Below, piece by piece: positions 54,468 to 64,000 of a stretch of 64,000 nt of DNA; position 1 is the first letter of the stretch; each line of letters begins with the position of its first letter. The notes under the pieces are model-generated. The model was not told the DNA's origin. It searched no databases and was given only the letters and a program-made list of their open reading frames with translations. Both the position numbers and the translations under genes were made by a program. This DNA is from Akkermansiaceae bacterium (lineage in GTDB: Bacteria; Verrucomicrobiota; Verrucomicrobiia; Verrucomicrobiales; Akkermansiaceae): contig JAPKCM010000001.1 of the NCBI GenBank assembly GCA_028822935.1, forward strand, positions 124,001 to 188,000. The letters run 5' to 3'.

Positions 54468-55772
54468 ATGCTTCTTCGACCTACAAAGTGGCTTGTGCGC
54501 CTCTTGATCCTCTGGGTTCTGCTGAGTCTGGTGGTTGTTTTTTGGGAGCCTGCATTTTCAGCATGGAAATGGATGGCTGCTATTCTAGGCGGGGCGGCTT
54601 TGTTCGACGCATTGGCTGTTCTTACTGCGAAACGACCAAGAGCGGAGAGGACGCTACCCGGACGGTTCGCGGTCGGTGTCGAGGCCGAGGTCGCGGTCCG
54701 GCTGCTCAATCGCAGTGGTCGCGCCATCCATCTGGCGATGTTTGATGGCGTTCCTGAAGCGAGTGATTGCAACCTCTTGCCTTGGGAAGGTTGGGTGAAG
54801 AAAGCGGGCTATGTTGATGTGATTTATCCGGTGGCATTGAGAGATCGTGGTGAGACGATGTTTGGAAAAGTTCACGTTTTAGAGAGTTCTCTCCTGGGAC
54901 TATGGGCGCGTAGCTCCCTGATCGGGGAAGGAGGAAGCACTAAGGTTTATCCCAACTATCAACCGGTTCTTCGGTATGCGCTCTTGGCGATCGAGCATCA
55001 GCAAGAGCAGAGCGGAATCGTGCGCAAAAATCGCGCGGGACTCAGCCGTGATTTTCATCAGCTGCGCGATTATCAAATGGGAGATTCGCTGGCACAGATC
55101 GATTGGAAGGCTTCCTCGAAACGGCAGACGCTGATTAGTCGGGATTTCCAGGAACAGCGGGATCAATCGGTGATTCTTATGCTGGATTGTGGTCGGAGAA
55201 TGCGCACTCTTGATGGCGAAATCCCCCAGTTTGATCACTGTTTGAATTCGATGCTTCTTTTGAGCTACATTGCGTTAAGGCAGGGAGATAACGTTGGGGT
55301 GCTCAGCTTTGGTGGGACGGATCGCTGGCTTCCGCCGGTCAAGGGTGCTCATGCGATGACGACGGTTCTCAATCATCTGTATGATTATGAAACAGCACCG
55401 TTTCCAAGCGATTTTAGTGAAGCTGCGGAACGGCTCTTGAGTCACCAGCGGAGGCGGTCCTTGGTTGTGATCTTAACCAATCTTCGCGGTGAAGATAGCA
55501 GTGAGCTGAGTGAGCCATTGAGGCGCTTGAGGCAGAAGCATCCGGTTGTGCTGGCAAGTCTGCGGGAAGAAGGGATTGGAGATCTTCTGAAACGGGAGGT
55601 GAAGACCTTTGATGATTCCCTCGGATATTTGGCAGTGGCCGATTATGCGAAAGAGCGAGAGTCTACTTTGTCGAAATTGAGGTCGGAAGGAATTGTGACG
55701 ATTGATGAGACGGCGCAAGCTTTCCCGGTGGCGTTGGCGAATTGCTATCTCGATACTCGCGAGATTATTTGA
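54468..55772 (+). CDS. DUF58-domain protein (VWA-like)
   Basis: 434 residues. Two membrane helices near the N-terminus precede a beta domain and the DUF58 block DFHQLRDYQMGDSLAQIDWK, then a VWA-like fold with VILMLDCGRRM in place of the full MIDAS (DxSxS). It starts three bases after moxR and ends the six-gene operon. The pairing with MoxR is widespread; the role is presumably envelope-stress related but not proven. Confidence 0.93.
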   Translation: MLLRPTKWLVRLLILWVLLSLVVVFWEPAFSAWKWMAAILGGAALFDALAVLTAKRPRAERTLPGRFAVGVEAEVAVRLLNRSGRAIHLAMFDGVPEASDCNLLPWEGWVKKAGYVDVIYPVALRDRGETMFGKVHVLESSLLGLWARSSLIGEGGSTKVYPNYQPVLRYALLAIEHQQEQSGIVRKNRAGLSRDFHQLRDYQMGDSLAQIDWKASSKRQTLISRDFQEQRDQSVILMLDCGRRMRTLDGEIPQFDHCLNSMLLLSYIALRQGDNVGVLSFGGTDRWLPPVKGAHAMTTVLNHLYDYETAPFPSDFSEAAERLLSHQRRRSLVVILTNLRGEDSSELSEPLRRLRQKHPVVLASLREEGIGDLLKREVKTFDDSLGYLAVADYAKERESTLSKLRSEGIVTIDETAQAFPVALANCYLDTREII

Positions 55773-55822
55773 TCGAGAGGAGAGAGGAGATACGGCGATC
55801 GCCTATCCTTGCTGAGACTGGA

Positions 55823-58009
<2,187 letters not shown>

Positions 58010-58417
58010 TTAAAGCAGAACCCGATGGACTTTTCGAAAAACAAGGGTGCCGCAGAGAGCGCCTAAGGTATCGGCGAGCCAATCGCCCGGGTCGTTTCCA
58101 GTCCGGTTGGCAAAGAATGACTGATGCCATTCATCAAGCACGCCAATGATCGAAAGACTCACGGTCACGATGAGGATGAGCTTAAGCCATGTAGGTCTGG
58201 CCTTTTTGAAAAATAAAGTGGCAGCCAGAAACCCGCCTCCGCCGAAGAAGTAGCCAAAATGGAGAACCTTATCGAAGTGGGGAATATCGAGGTTGAAGAA
58301 ATTCCCGGGTGGATGAAATCTATTCCCATGGGAAAGCAGGTTCAAGAGGATGAACCAAAGGACCACACAAGCGCCCAAAAATCGTGCCGAGCGGAATCGA
58401 TCGTGAAAGCGAATCAT
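58010..58417 (-). CDS. VanZ-like membrane protein
   Basis: 135 residues from ATG 58417. Four membrane segments with DKVLHFGYFFGGGG, DEWHQSF and DPGDWLADTLGA, which are the conserved VanZ blocks. In glycopeptide-resistant bacteria VanZ confers low-level teicoplanin resistance, but chromosomal homologues have unknown roles. It lies between ligA and a toxin-antitoxin pair. Confidence 0.9.
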   Translation of the reverse strand: MIRFHDRFRSARFLGACVVLWFILLNLLSHGNRFHPPGNFFNLDIPHFDKVLHFGYFFGGGGFLAATLFFKKARPTWLKLILIVTVSLSIIGVLDEWHQSFFANRTGNDPGDWLADTLGALCGTLVFRKVHRVLL

Positions 58418-58426
58418 CACCAAAGA

Positions 58427-58711
58427 TTACTCGCCGTCGCCATTGCGGCGCATTTCTTCCTCCATGCGCTCGGCAAGCCATTGCTTCATCATGGACTGAT
58501 AGTTGAGGAAACGAGAACGTGCGATGCGCTTGATTCGCGAGAGCATTCGTGGGTCAAAGCGCAGGGTGATCGTCGTCGATTCACGTGAATCAGGCGAGTG
58601 AATCGAGGCATTGATGAGGCGGGGATTGAGCGCATGGCCGTTCCAAAATTCGGCTTCCGCTTCGTCAGATTCAAACTCGGGAATTTCGCTCCAGGCAGAT
58701 ATGATGTTCAT
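58427..58711 (-). CDS. CopG/BrnA-like antitoxin
   Basis: 94 residues. IPEFESDEAEAEFWNGH followed by a ribbon-helix-helix-like end (TITLRFDPRMLSRIKRIARS, QSMMKQWLAERM) is the layout of the CopG antitoxin family (COG5304 type). It lies 13 bases downstream of a BrnT-like toxin gene. It probably binds both the toxin and the operon promoter. Confidence 0.82.
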   Translation of the reverse strand: MNIISAWSEIPEFESDEAEAEFWNGHALNPRLINASIHSPDSRESTTITLRFDPRMLSRIKRIARSRFLNYQSMMKQWLAERMEEEMRRNGDGE

Positions 58712-58724
58712 CGGGTGGGAAGTG

Positions 58725-59003
58725 TTACTTGATTTCGGCGAGCTTGCGCTCGTAGTAGGCGGACTCGTCTACGCTCATTTCGCGTGCAGCAACGACGCGC
58801 GCCTTTTTACCATCGCCCCAGAAGCTCAGAAAAAGGGATCTATTTCCGATGGTGCAACCGAGGAGGTAGTAGCGGGTTTCGCCATCCTCGCGGTCGACAT
58901 CCGGGAGAAGACGGATGGAAAAAGGATCTTCAAAAATCTCTTCGATCTCGTGGGGTTTGATAAACTTGGTATCAAACGGGGTGTCGGTAAAATCGAGTTC
59001 CAT
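58725..59003 (-). CDS. BrnT-like toxin
   Basis: 92 residues. EIEEIFEDPFSIRLLPDVDR, then RYYLLGCTIGNRSLFLSFWGD and ARVVAAREMSVDESAYYERK, match BrnT-family RNase toxins (E-x-F-x-D-P; ISAR-like block). The pair is toxin-first, as in brnT-brnA. Toxicity is not shown by sequence. Confidence 0.78.
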   Translation of the reverse strand: MELDFTDTPFDTKFIKPHEIEEIFEDPFSIRLLPDVDREDGETRYYLLGCTIGNRSLFLSFWGDGKKARVVAAREMSVDESAYYERKLAEIK

Positions 59004-59075
59004 GAAATTAAGCTTGGTTTAACTAACCACAGCCAGCTTCCGCTGAAAAGACGAATCTGTGAGCGATTTCGAGGG

Positions 59076-59888
59076 TTAAGCTTCAATTTCGCCTTCGAAG
59101 ACGAAATCCGCAGGTCCGGTCATGGTGACGTTGGCAAACTTTTGATCATCAATGGTTTCGAAGCCGATGGAGATGTTGTCGCCTCCGCGGACGCTCACTT
59201 TGATGGGAGAGGGGGCTCCGGTGAGGAGATGATGAATGAGTGCACACGCTGTGATCCCGGTGCCGCAGGCGAGCGTTTCTCCTTCGACGCCCCGCTCGTA
59301 GGTCCGCACGAGAAGGTGCTGGGGCGAGAGAATCTGCGTAAAATTGGCATTGGTGCCGCTCGGTTGATAGTGCTCGTGATAGCGAACGGCGGCGCCATTT
59401 TTGACGATCTCCGTCGCTTCGACGTCTTCGACAAAGGCGATGGCATGCGGGACTCCGGTATTGAGGTTGTGGACCGGGACGCCCAGTGAGTCGATTTCGA
59501 CAGGAGAATTGATTTCAAGCCCGAATGGCTCGGACATCTCGATGCAGACTTCTTCGCCGATGATTTCGGCACGGAGGGTTCCGGCGATCGTTTCGAAAGT
59601 GATCTCATTTTGTTCACCATCGAGGAGTCGGGAGACGTAGCGGCCAAAGCAACGGGCGCCATTTCCACACATTTCAGCCTCGCCTCCATCGGCATTATAG
59701 TATCGAAATCTGACGTCGGCTCCTTGTTCCGCTGGTTCCACGGCGAGGAGACCATCTGCACCTACACCACGATGGCGATCGCAGAGCTTTGCGATTTGCT
59801 CTCTGGAGAGGGAGCAGTCGAGCGCTAGGTTATCGATGACGACGAAATCATTTCCGGCACCATTCATCTTGGTAAAATTCAGCTTCAT
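59076..59888 (-). CDS. dapF: diaminopimelate epimerase
   Basis: 270 residues. FTKMNGAGNDFVVID, EMCGNGARC (acid/base Cys near residue 75) and ETLACGTGITAC (second Cys near 207) are the two-cysteine racemase motifs. It converts LL- to meso-DAP for lysine and peptidoglycan synthesis. It follows trpA by 41 bases and precedes the toxin gene. Confidence 0.97.
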   Translation of the reverse strand: MKLNFTKMNGAGNDFVVIDNLALDCSLSREQIAKLCDRHRGVGADGLLAVEPAEQGADVRFRYYNADGGEAEMCGNGARCFGRYVSRLLDGEQNEITFETIAGTLRAEIIGEEVCIEMSEPFGLEINSPVEIDSLGVPVHNLNTGVPHAIAFVEDVEATEIVKNGAAVRYHEHYQPSGTNANFTQILSPQHLLVRTYERGVEGETLACGTGITACALIHHLLTGAPSPIKVSVRGGDNISIGFETIDDQKFANVTMTGPADFVFEGEIEA

Positions 59889-59929
59889 GGCAGATAGATC
59901 GGTTTGATTGTGGGAAACCGCAAGTTGAT

Positions 59930-60733
59930 TTAAGCGCGGTGCGTGGCCTCGATCAGCGGGGTGACAAAGTCGCGAAGCTTGCTGACGACGTCGGGAGAAT
60001 CGGCGTTGATTTCGATCGTTTTGACAATCGCTGATCCGACAATCACGCCATCGGCTTTCTCGGCGACCATCGTGGCGTGCTCCGGCGTGCCAATTCCGAA
60101 TCCCACACAGATCGGAGTGTCGGTGTGCGCCTTGATGCTCGTGACTAGCTCGCCGATTGTTTCAGAAGGGGCTGAGTGCCCCCCGGTGACTCCGGTGCGG
60201 GAGAGGGCGTAAATGAAGCCTTGAGAGGACTGTGCGAGGATCGCTTGACGGTCAGCGGGAGTGGTGGGCGCGATCAAGTGGATGTGATGAAGTCCTTCAC
60301 CTTTTGCGAAATCTGGATTCGCGGCGGCTTCGGAGGGCGGGAGGTCTAGAAGAAGGATGCCATCGGCTCCTGCAGCTGCCGCATCGGTGTGGAACTCCTC
60401 GTAGCCGTAGGCGTAGATTGGATTCAGGTAGGTGAAGAGAACGAGCGGGGTCTCGTGGGTCTCGCGGAAGGCGCGGATGAGTTGAATAATCCTTGGAGTG
60501 CTCATTCCTGCTTTGAGGGCGCGATCGGCTGCCATTTGGTTGACGATGCCATCAGCCATGGGATCGGAAAAAGGGACTCCGACCTCGATGATATCCGCTC
60601 CGGCATCGGCAAGTGCTTGGAGAATCTCCAGTGAGCGGTCGAAATTGGGATCTCCCCCGCAGACATAGGCGACAAAGGCCGTGGTGGAAGTCTCGCGAAG
60701 GCGGGCGAAGGTGGTATCGATGCGGTTGACCAT
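59930..60733 (-). CDS. trpA: tryptophan synthase alpha chain
   Basis: 267 residues. AYVCGGDPNFDRSLEIL, IIEVGVPFSDPMADG with catalytic E50 and D61, and VGFGIGTPEHA in the phosphate loop. It cleaves indole-3-glycerol phosphate; trpB is not in this window. The gene is isolated from other trp genes. Confidence 0.97.
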   Translation of the reverse strand: MVNRIDTTFARLRETSTTAFVAYVCGGDPNFDRSLEILQALADAGADIIEVGVPFSDPMADGIVNQMAADRALKAGMSTPRIIQLIRAFRETHETPLVLFTYLNPIYAYGYEEFHTDAAAAGADGILLLDLPPSEAAANPDFAKGEGLHHIHLIAPTTPADRQAILAQSSQGFIYALSRTGVTGGHSAPSETIGELVTSIKAHTDTPICVGFGIGTPEHATMVAEKADGVIVGSAIVKTIEINADSPDVVSKLRDFVTPLIEATHRA

Positions 60734-60802
60734 GGAAGTGCTTTAACTTGGCGATGGACGGCAGGAGAGACAAGACTATCCTCGCGCCAAGAAAACATCG
60801 AT

Positions 60803-61168
60803 ATGCGTGCACGACTCATCAAGGACTTCAATTTCGAAGCCGCCCATACTCTTCCCAGCCTTCCTGATGACCACAAGTGTCGTCAAATGCATGGCCACAG
60901 CTTCAAGGTGGAGATCCACATCGAGGGAGAAGTGGATGAAACCGTCGGCTGGGTCTACGACCACAAACGTATCTCCAAAGCGATGGCTCCTCTGCTGGAA
61001 ATGATGGACCACGCTTACCTTAATGACATCGAGGGCCTGGAAAGCCCCACGATTGAGATCATGGCGGCTTGGTTTTGGAGGAAGCTTGAGCCTGATCTGC
61101 CCGGTCTTTGTGAGATCGTGATCTACGAGACACCAACGGCTCGTTGCTCCTTCAAAGGTGAATTCTAA
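60803..61168 (+). CDS. queD: 6-carboxy-5,6,7,8-tetrahydropterin synthase
   Basis: 121 residues. FNFEAAHTLPSL supplies one zinc His (H15), KCRQMHGHSFKVE the catalytic Cys26 and zinc His30/His32, followed by DHAYLND and ESPTIEIMA. It acts in queuosine (preQ0) biosynthesis. It is divergent from trpA. Confidence 0.95.
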   Translation: MRARLIKDFNFEAAHTLPSLPDDHKCRQMHGHSFKVEIHIEGEVDETVGWVYDHKRISKAMAPLLEMMDHAYLNDIEGLESPTIEIMAAWFWRKLEPDLPGLCEIVIYETPTARCSFKGEF

Positions 61169-61217
61169 GCGGAAGGGGATTGTCATTTGCTCAATCCTCG
61201 ATTAATGAATCCCCGCG

Positions 61218-61397
61218 ATGAAACCACTTGCCTTCGTTTTTGCCCTCGTCTTTCTCGGTCTTAGTTCCTGTGAACGTCACGAATGGGAATCCAAGCCTGG
61301 GAAGCCAGGCACGGAAGAGCTTTTCCCTGCCCACCACGCTGATGAAGGAAAAGAAGGCGATCACGCCAAGAAAGAGGGCGAGCATAAGGAGCACTAA
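61218..61397 (+). CDS. small lipoprotein (59 aa)
   Basis: Signal MKPLAFVFALVFLGL then lipobox LSSC with Cys at residue 18. The mature part is short, hydrophilic and His/Lys/Glu-rich (GDHAKKEGEHKEH at the end). It lies 49 bases after queD. The His-rich tail could bind metal, which is speculation. Confidence 0.7.
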   Translation: MKPLAFVFALVFLGLSSCERHEWESKPGKPGTEELFPAHHADEGKEGDHAKKEGEHKEH

Positions 61398-61816
61398 GGC
61401 TCTTATGGGCGGTGCTGCGGGTGGGTGCGATAGAAGGATCTCTCATCATCAAAGATCGCGCAAAAGCGCCTGACTTGGGTCCTTAAGTTCAAGTTAGCCC
61501 CCTTCTCGGGCCTTCATTCTATAACTGCGTCGGGAGATCGGGCAGCAGCGAGAGTGGGATCCAAGCCTTGATCAGTAGCGGCGATCGCCACTCCTTGTGA
61601 AAAATAGGCAAAAATAATCAGGGCATATAACGAGGTGAAATCTCCGAATCCACGCAACAGCGGTGATCTTATGGTCGGGTGAAGCGGGGTAGAATGGCGC
61701 AGAAATGAGTCTTTTCGGTGGATCGAAAGGACCTAGATCGTCCCGCTTGGGGCTGGGAACCTGGCTGAGGGGCGGGGTATCAGCTAGGGTGGGAAGTCAG
61801 AGGCTAAGAGCCTCTG
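61398..61816. other. 419-base gap without a convincing gene
   Basis: All six frames are interrupted often. Two short palindromes stand out: GGCGATCGCC at 61580-61589 and the hairpin at 61798-61816. No promoter or RNA gene is evident. Confidence 0.6.
61798..61816. repeat. short palindromic repeat candidate
   Basis: CAGAGGCT-AAG-AGCCTCTG is a perfect 8-bp stem just past the stop of the RNA methyltransferase gene. No T-run follows. It resembles the short interspersed palindromes seen in Verrucomicrobiota intergenic DNA; only one copy is visible here. Confidence 0.4.
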
Positions 61817-63040
61817 CTACGGGCGGCTTAGAGTGACGACGCACTCTAGATGCCTTGTCTGTGGGAAGAGGTCGAAGGGCTGGATCTTGTCGATTTGATA
61901 GCCGTGCTCGAGGAAGCTTTTGAGGTCCCGCATTTGGGTCGAGGGATTGCAGGAGATGTAGACGACCTTGGAGGGGCCGTAGTGGAAGAGCTGGGTGAGA
62001 AAATCTTCACTGCAACCCTTGCGCGGGGGGTCGACGATGACGGAGGTTTCCTTTGCTCGGAGTTTGATGTCGGCGAAGAGTTGCTCGGCGGAGGCGGCGA
62101 TGAACTCGGTGTTTTCGATGCCATTGGTGAGGGCGTTCCGGCGGGCCCAGTCGGCAGAGGTTTCCGAGAGTTCGATGCCGATGACTTTTTCAAAGTGCTT
62201 GGCGAGGCTGAGGGCGAAGAGGCCAGAGCCGCAGTAGGCATCGAGAAGGAAGCGCTGGCCCTCTCCGGCGGCTTGTTCCGCGGCGTAGGCGGTGAAGGCA
62301 GGAAGGATGAAGGGATTGTTCTGGAAGAAGTCTCCCGCGAGGAAATTAAATTTTAGATCGCCGACTTGCTCAGAGACAGGGTTTCGGTGGTTTGTCTCGA
62401 CCCGGCCAGCAGTGGCACGGAGGAGGAGAGTGGAACCTTTTTTATAGGAGCTGGCATTATCCCGAACTTCCTGACGCGCGCGGGGGAGGTCGGTATTGAT
62501 CTCATCCATCGCGATGGGGCACTGGGGCACATCGAGGATCAGGGAGCGGCGGTTGTGCTGGAGGAAGCCGATGGGGTTCGGCTTTCCGTGCTGAGGTTTT
62601 TGGAAATGCGGAGTAATTTTTGAGCGATAAGCCCACTCCATCGGCGAGGGAATAGCGGGCTCGACAGGAGCTTCGACCCCGATCATGCGTGGCAGAAGTT
62701 CCGCGACTTGGCGGGTCTTCCACTCGAGCTGCTTCGGGTAGCTGAGGTGCTGATACTGACATCCTCCGCAGTTGCCAAAGAGATGGCACTTGGGCTCGAC
62801 CCGGTCGGGGGCTCGTTCGAGGATCTCGACGAGATCGGCGTGAGAGCAGTTGCCTTCATTACGCCAGACGCGGGCGGTGACTTTTTCACCCGGGAGAGTA
62901 AATGGAACGAAGACGACCCAGTCATTGGGTTTGGCGATTCCGGCTCCGAGATTGGAGAGGGAAAGGATTTCCAGTTCGATGATTTCGTGGAACTGGTAAG
63001 GATCGGCCTTGAACTTTTTGGGAGGTGAAACGGTGGACAT
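61817..63040 (-). CDS. 23S rRNA (uracil-5-)-methyltransferase, RumA/RlmD family
   Basis: 407 residues. An N-terminal TRAM-like domain (IIELEILSLSNLGAGIAKP) is followed by an iron-sulfur cluster site (CHLFGNCGGCQYQHL). The SAM domain has LLDAYCGSGLFALSLA and the C-terminal catalytic DPPRKGCSEDF and SCNPSTQMRD. It methylates U in 23S rRNA; the exact site (747 or 1939) is not decided. Confidence 0.93.
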   Translation of the reverse strand: MSTVSPPKKFKADPYQFHEIIELEILSLSNLGAGIAKPNDWVVFVPFTLPGEKVTARVWRNEGNCSHADLVEILERAPDRVEPKCHLFGNCGGCQYQHLSYPKQLEWKTRQVAELLPRMIGVEAPVEPAIPSPMEWAYRSKITPHFQKPQHGKPNPIGFLQHNRRSLILDVPQCPIAMDEINTDLPRARQEVRDNASSYKKGSTLLLRATAGRVETNHRNPVSEQVGDLKFNFLAGDFFQNNPFILPAFTAYAAEQAAGEGQRFLLDAYCGSGLFALSLAKHFEKVIGIELSETSADWARRNALTNGIENTEFIAASAEQLFADIKLRAKETSVIVDPPRKGCSEDFLTQLFHYGPSKVVYISCNPSTQMRDLKSFLEHGYQIDKIQPFDLFPQTRHLECVVTLSRP

Positions 63041-63043
63041 CGT

Positions 63044-63379
63044 TTAGTTCGAGGGAGGTGTGGGCAAGTCAGAGGTGGGAAGAGGTGGAGGCACGGCGAT
63101 GACTTTGTCGGCTTCCGTTTCTTCTTTTTTGGCTGCAGGGCCTCTAACTGTCTTGGTGGTTTCGGCCGTGATGAGATCGCCCGTCGTATTGGGATCCGCG
63201 AAATCGAGGGGCTGGATCACGGGTGCTTCTTCGGGAAGGGGTTCCTCGATCGGTTTTGGCGCTTCGATCACTTCGGGAGCTGGAGCGGGTATTTTCTTAT
63301 TCTTCTCTGACTCAAGAGCACAGGATGAGAAGGAAAGAGCGGCCAGGAGGCTGACTGCTTTGGTTTGGAAAGAGGTCAT
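63044..63379 (-). CDS. Pro/Glu-rich lipoprotein (111 aa)
   Basis: From ATG 63379: MTSFQTKAVSLLAALSF then lipobox FSSC with Cys near residue 20. The mature part is low complexity with many Pro, Glu and Lys (PAPAPEVIEAPKPIEEPLPEE). It is three bases upstream of the RNA methyltransferase ATG and probably co-transcribed with it. Frames opening at 63625 ignore the signal and are rejected. Confidence 0.7.
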   Translation of the reverse strand: MTSFQTKAVSLLAALSFSSCALESEKNKKIPAPAPEVIEAPKPIEEPLPEEAPVIQPLDFADPNTTGDLITAETTKTVRGPAAKKEETEADKVIAVPPPLPTSDLPTPPSN

Positions 63380-63458
63380 GGTGTGAGAAGATCTTGAAAC
63401 GAAGAGAGGGCGGTGACAATCAGGAATAGTGATGAGGCGGGTGTAGTCGAGAACCCGA

Positions 63459-64000
63459 TTAGGGGAGCTTTTTGAGCCATTTGGTGATGTCAGCGATGAC
63501 GCGGTCACTTTCATGATCGAAGAAAAGGAGGTGGTAGCTTTCCGGGTAATAGATGCGGGTGGCTTTCTCGGGATGAGGGAGCTGGGAGGCGAAGCTCGCA
63601 ACATCCTTGGGGTCAGAGAAGACATCTTTTCCTCCGTGTAGGAAAAGGAGGGGGATTTCGATGAATTGAGCGGCCTGGTTTGACTTCCGGATCATGTCTC
63701 CAAGGGTGGAGAGAAGGCGGAGAGTGTGGCGCTCGATGTGGTAGGAGTTTTTGGTGGCTTGCTCCTGGTGGGTTCCGTCTTTGATGACCGCGACCTCGTC
63801 CTTTTCTGAGAGCGATTCCAGCGAGACGCGATACATCGGTAAAATGGCGGCAAGGACGTGAGCGGACTTTTCCTTCCAAGCTGGGAAGTCACCCCGAATG
63901 TTGACAATCGGCGAGGAGAGAATCAGGGCGTCGCATCGGTTTTTGGGGTCATCGGTCGCGGCGTAGGCCTGGAGGACGATGAGAGAGCCCATGCTTTCGC
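63459..64000 (-). CDS. alpha/beta hydrolase (monoglyceride-lipase-like), 5' end outside window
   Basis: 180 residues visible; the N-terminus lies beyond base 64000. The nucleophile elbow ESMGSLIVLQAY (Ser in G-x-S-x-G, first Gly off the edge) is at the window border. LLFLHGGKDVFSDPKD supplies the acid and YPESYHLLFF the histidine. This fits serine aminopeptidase-S33/lysophospholipase-type hydrolases. An internal ATG at 63992 is not the start because the elbow needs the residues before it. Confidence 0.85.
   Translation of the reverse strand, partial: ESMGSLIVLQAYAATDDPKNRCDALILSSPIVNIRGDFPAWKEKSAHVLAAILPMYRVSLESLSEKDEVAVIKDGTHQEQATKNSYHIERHTLRLLSTLGDMIRKSNQAAQFIEIPLLFLHGGKDVFSDPKDVASFASQLPHPEKATRIYYPESYHLLFFDHESDRVIADITKWLKKLP

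Noticed and set aside
58611-59489. Plus-strand open frame of 292 codons
   Set aside because: It runs antisense across the toxin-antitoxin pair and most of dapF, all of which have clear family motifs. Its translation has no recognisable domain and is a codon-bias shadow.

Overview
The window looks like a chromosomal segment of a Gram-negative member of the Verrucomicrobiota (PVC superphylum). The lineage call is inference from gene content, not a search. It has an LPS gene (kdsB) and a meso-diaminopimelate cell wall (dapF, mpl, nagZ). It encodes a 51-residue 'small basic protein' of a type I associate with Verrucomicrobiota, long-form HPF, an mcsA-mcsB-clpC cluster and a GspE/PilB-PilC pseudopilus cluster. 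Shine-Dalgarno sequences are weak in front of many genes. Most of the window is dense, ordinary core chromosome.

Layout. 1-4500: partial esterase, hotdog thioesterase, and a leftward operon kdsB-pyrG-nagZ with 4-base overlaps. 4600-9100: a sodium/solute symporter, then dnaA-dnaN. 9150-13920 leftward: hisH, hisB, a membrane-anchored protein and a DUF255-like lipoprotein. 14050-19240: a ParA ATPase and a roadblock-like protein, convergent with a 1138-residue TerB/FHA-like/ABC fusion. 19381-21896: infA, a PgpH-like HD phosphohydrolase, ybeY. 22047-27389: two PilB-type ATPases, PilC and a pseudopilin. 27450-30905: RG-rich protein, TIM-barrel isomerase, hpf, SDR, ExbD. 30965-35106: mcsA-mcsB-clpC. 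35197-41330: HAD phosphatase, mpl, coiled-coil protein, acs, pseudouridine synthase, small basic protein. 41485-45401: a GbsR/MarR-regulated operon (DCC protein, small membrane proteins, wax-synthase-like acyltransferase) that is partly broken. 45509-49060: AI-2E-type permease, ctaA, MFS, tRNA-Thr. 49139-55772: a six-gene RDD-SpoIIM-DUF4129-DUF4350-MoxR-DUF58 operon. 55823-64000: ligA, VanZ-like, a BrnT/CopG-type toxin-antitoxin pair, dapF, trpA, queD, lipoproteins, an RNA methyltransferase and a partial lipase.

Main points of interest. (1) infA has no ATG, GTG or TTG before its conserved fold; the best start is ATC at 19381. kdsB likewise lacks a canonical start but has a strong Shine-Dalgarno five bases before an ATT. 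(2) The GbsR/MarR regulator gene and the operon after it carry near-identical palindromes (CAGTAwwTACTG) at their promoters. That operon has an in-frame amber codon in one gene and a heavily deleted epimerase relic at its end. (3) A ParA ATPase is paired with a protein ending in a roadblock-like domain, next to a TerB/FHA-like/ABC fusion. (4) A complete arginine-kinase/ClpC cluster occurs without CtsR.

All family assignments come from reading translations by eye; no database search was run.
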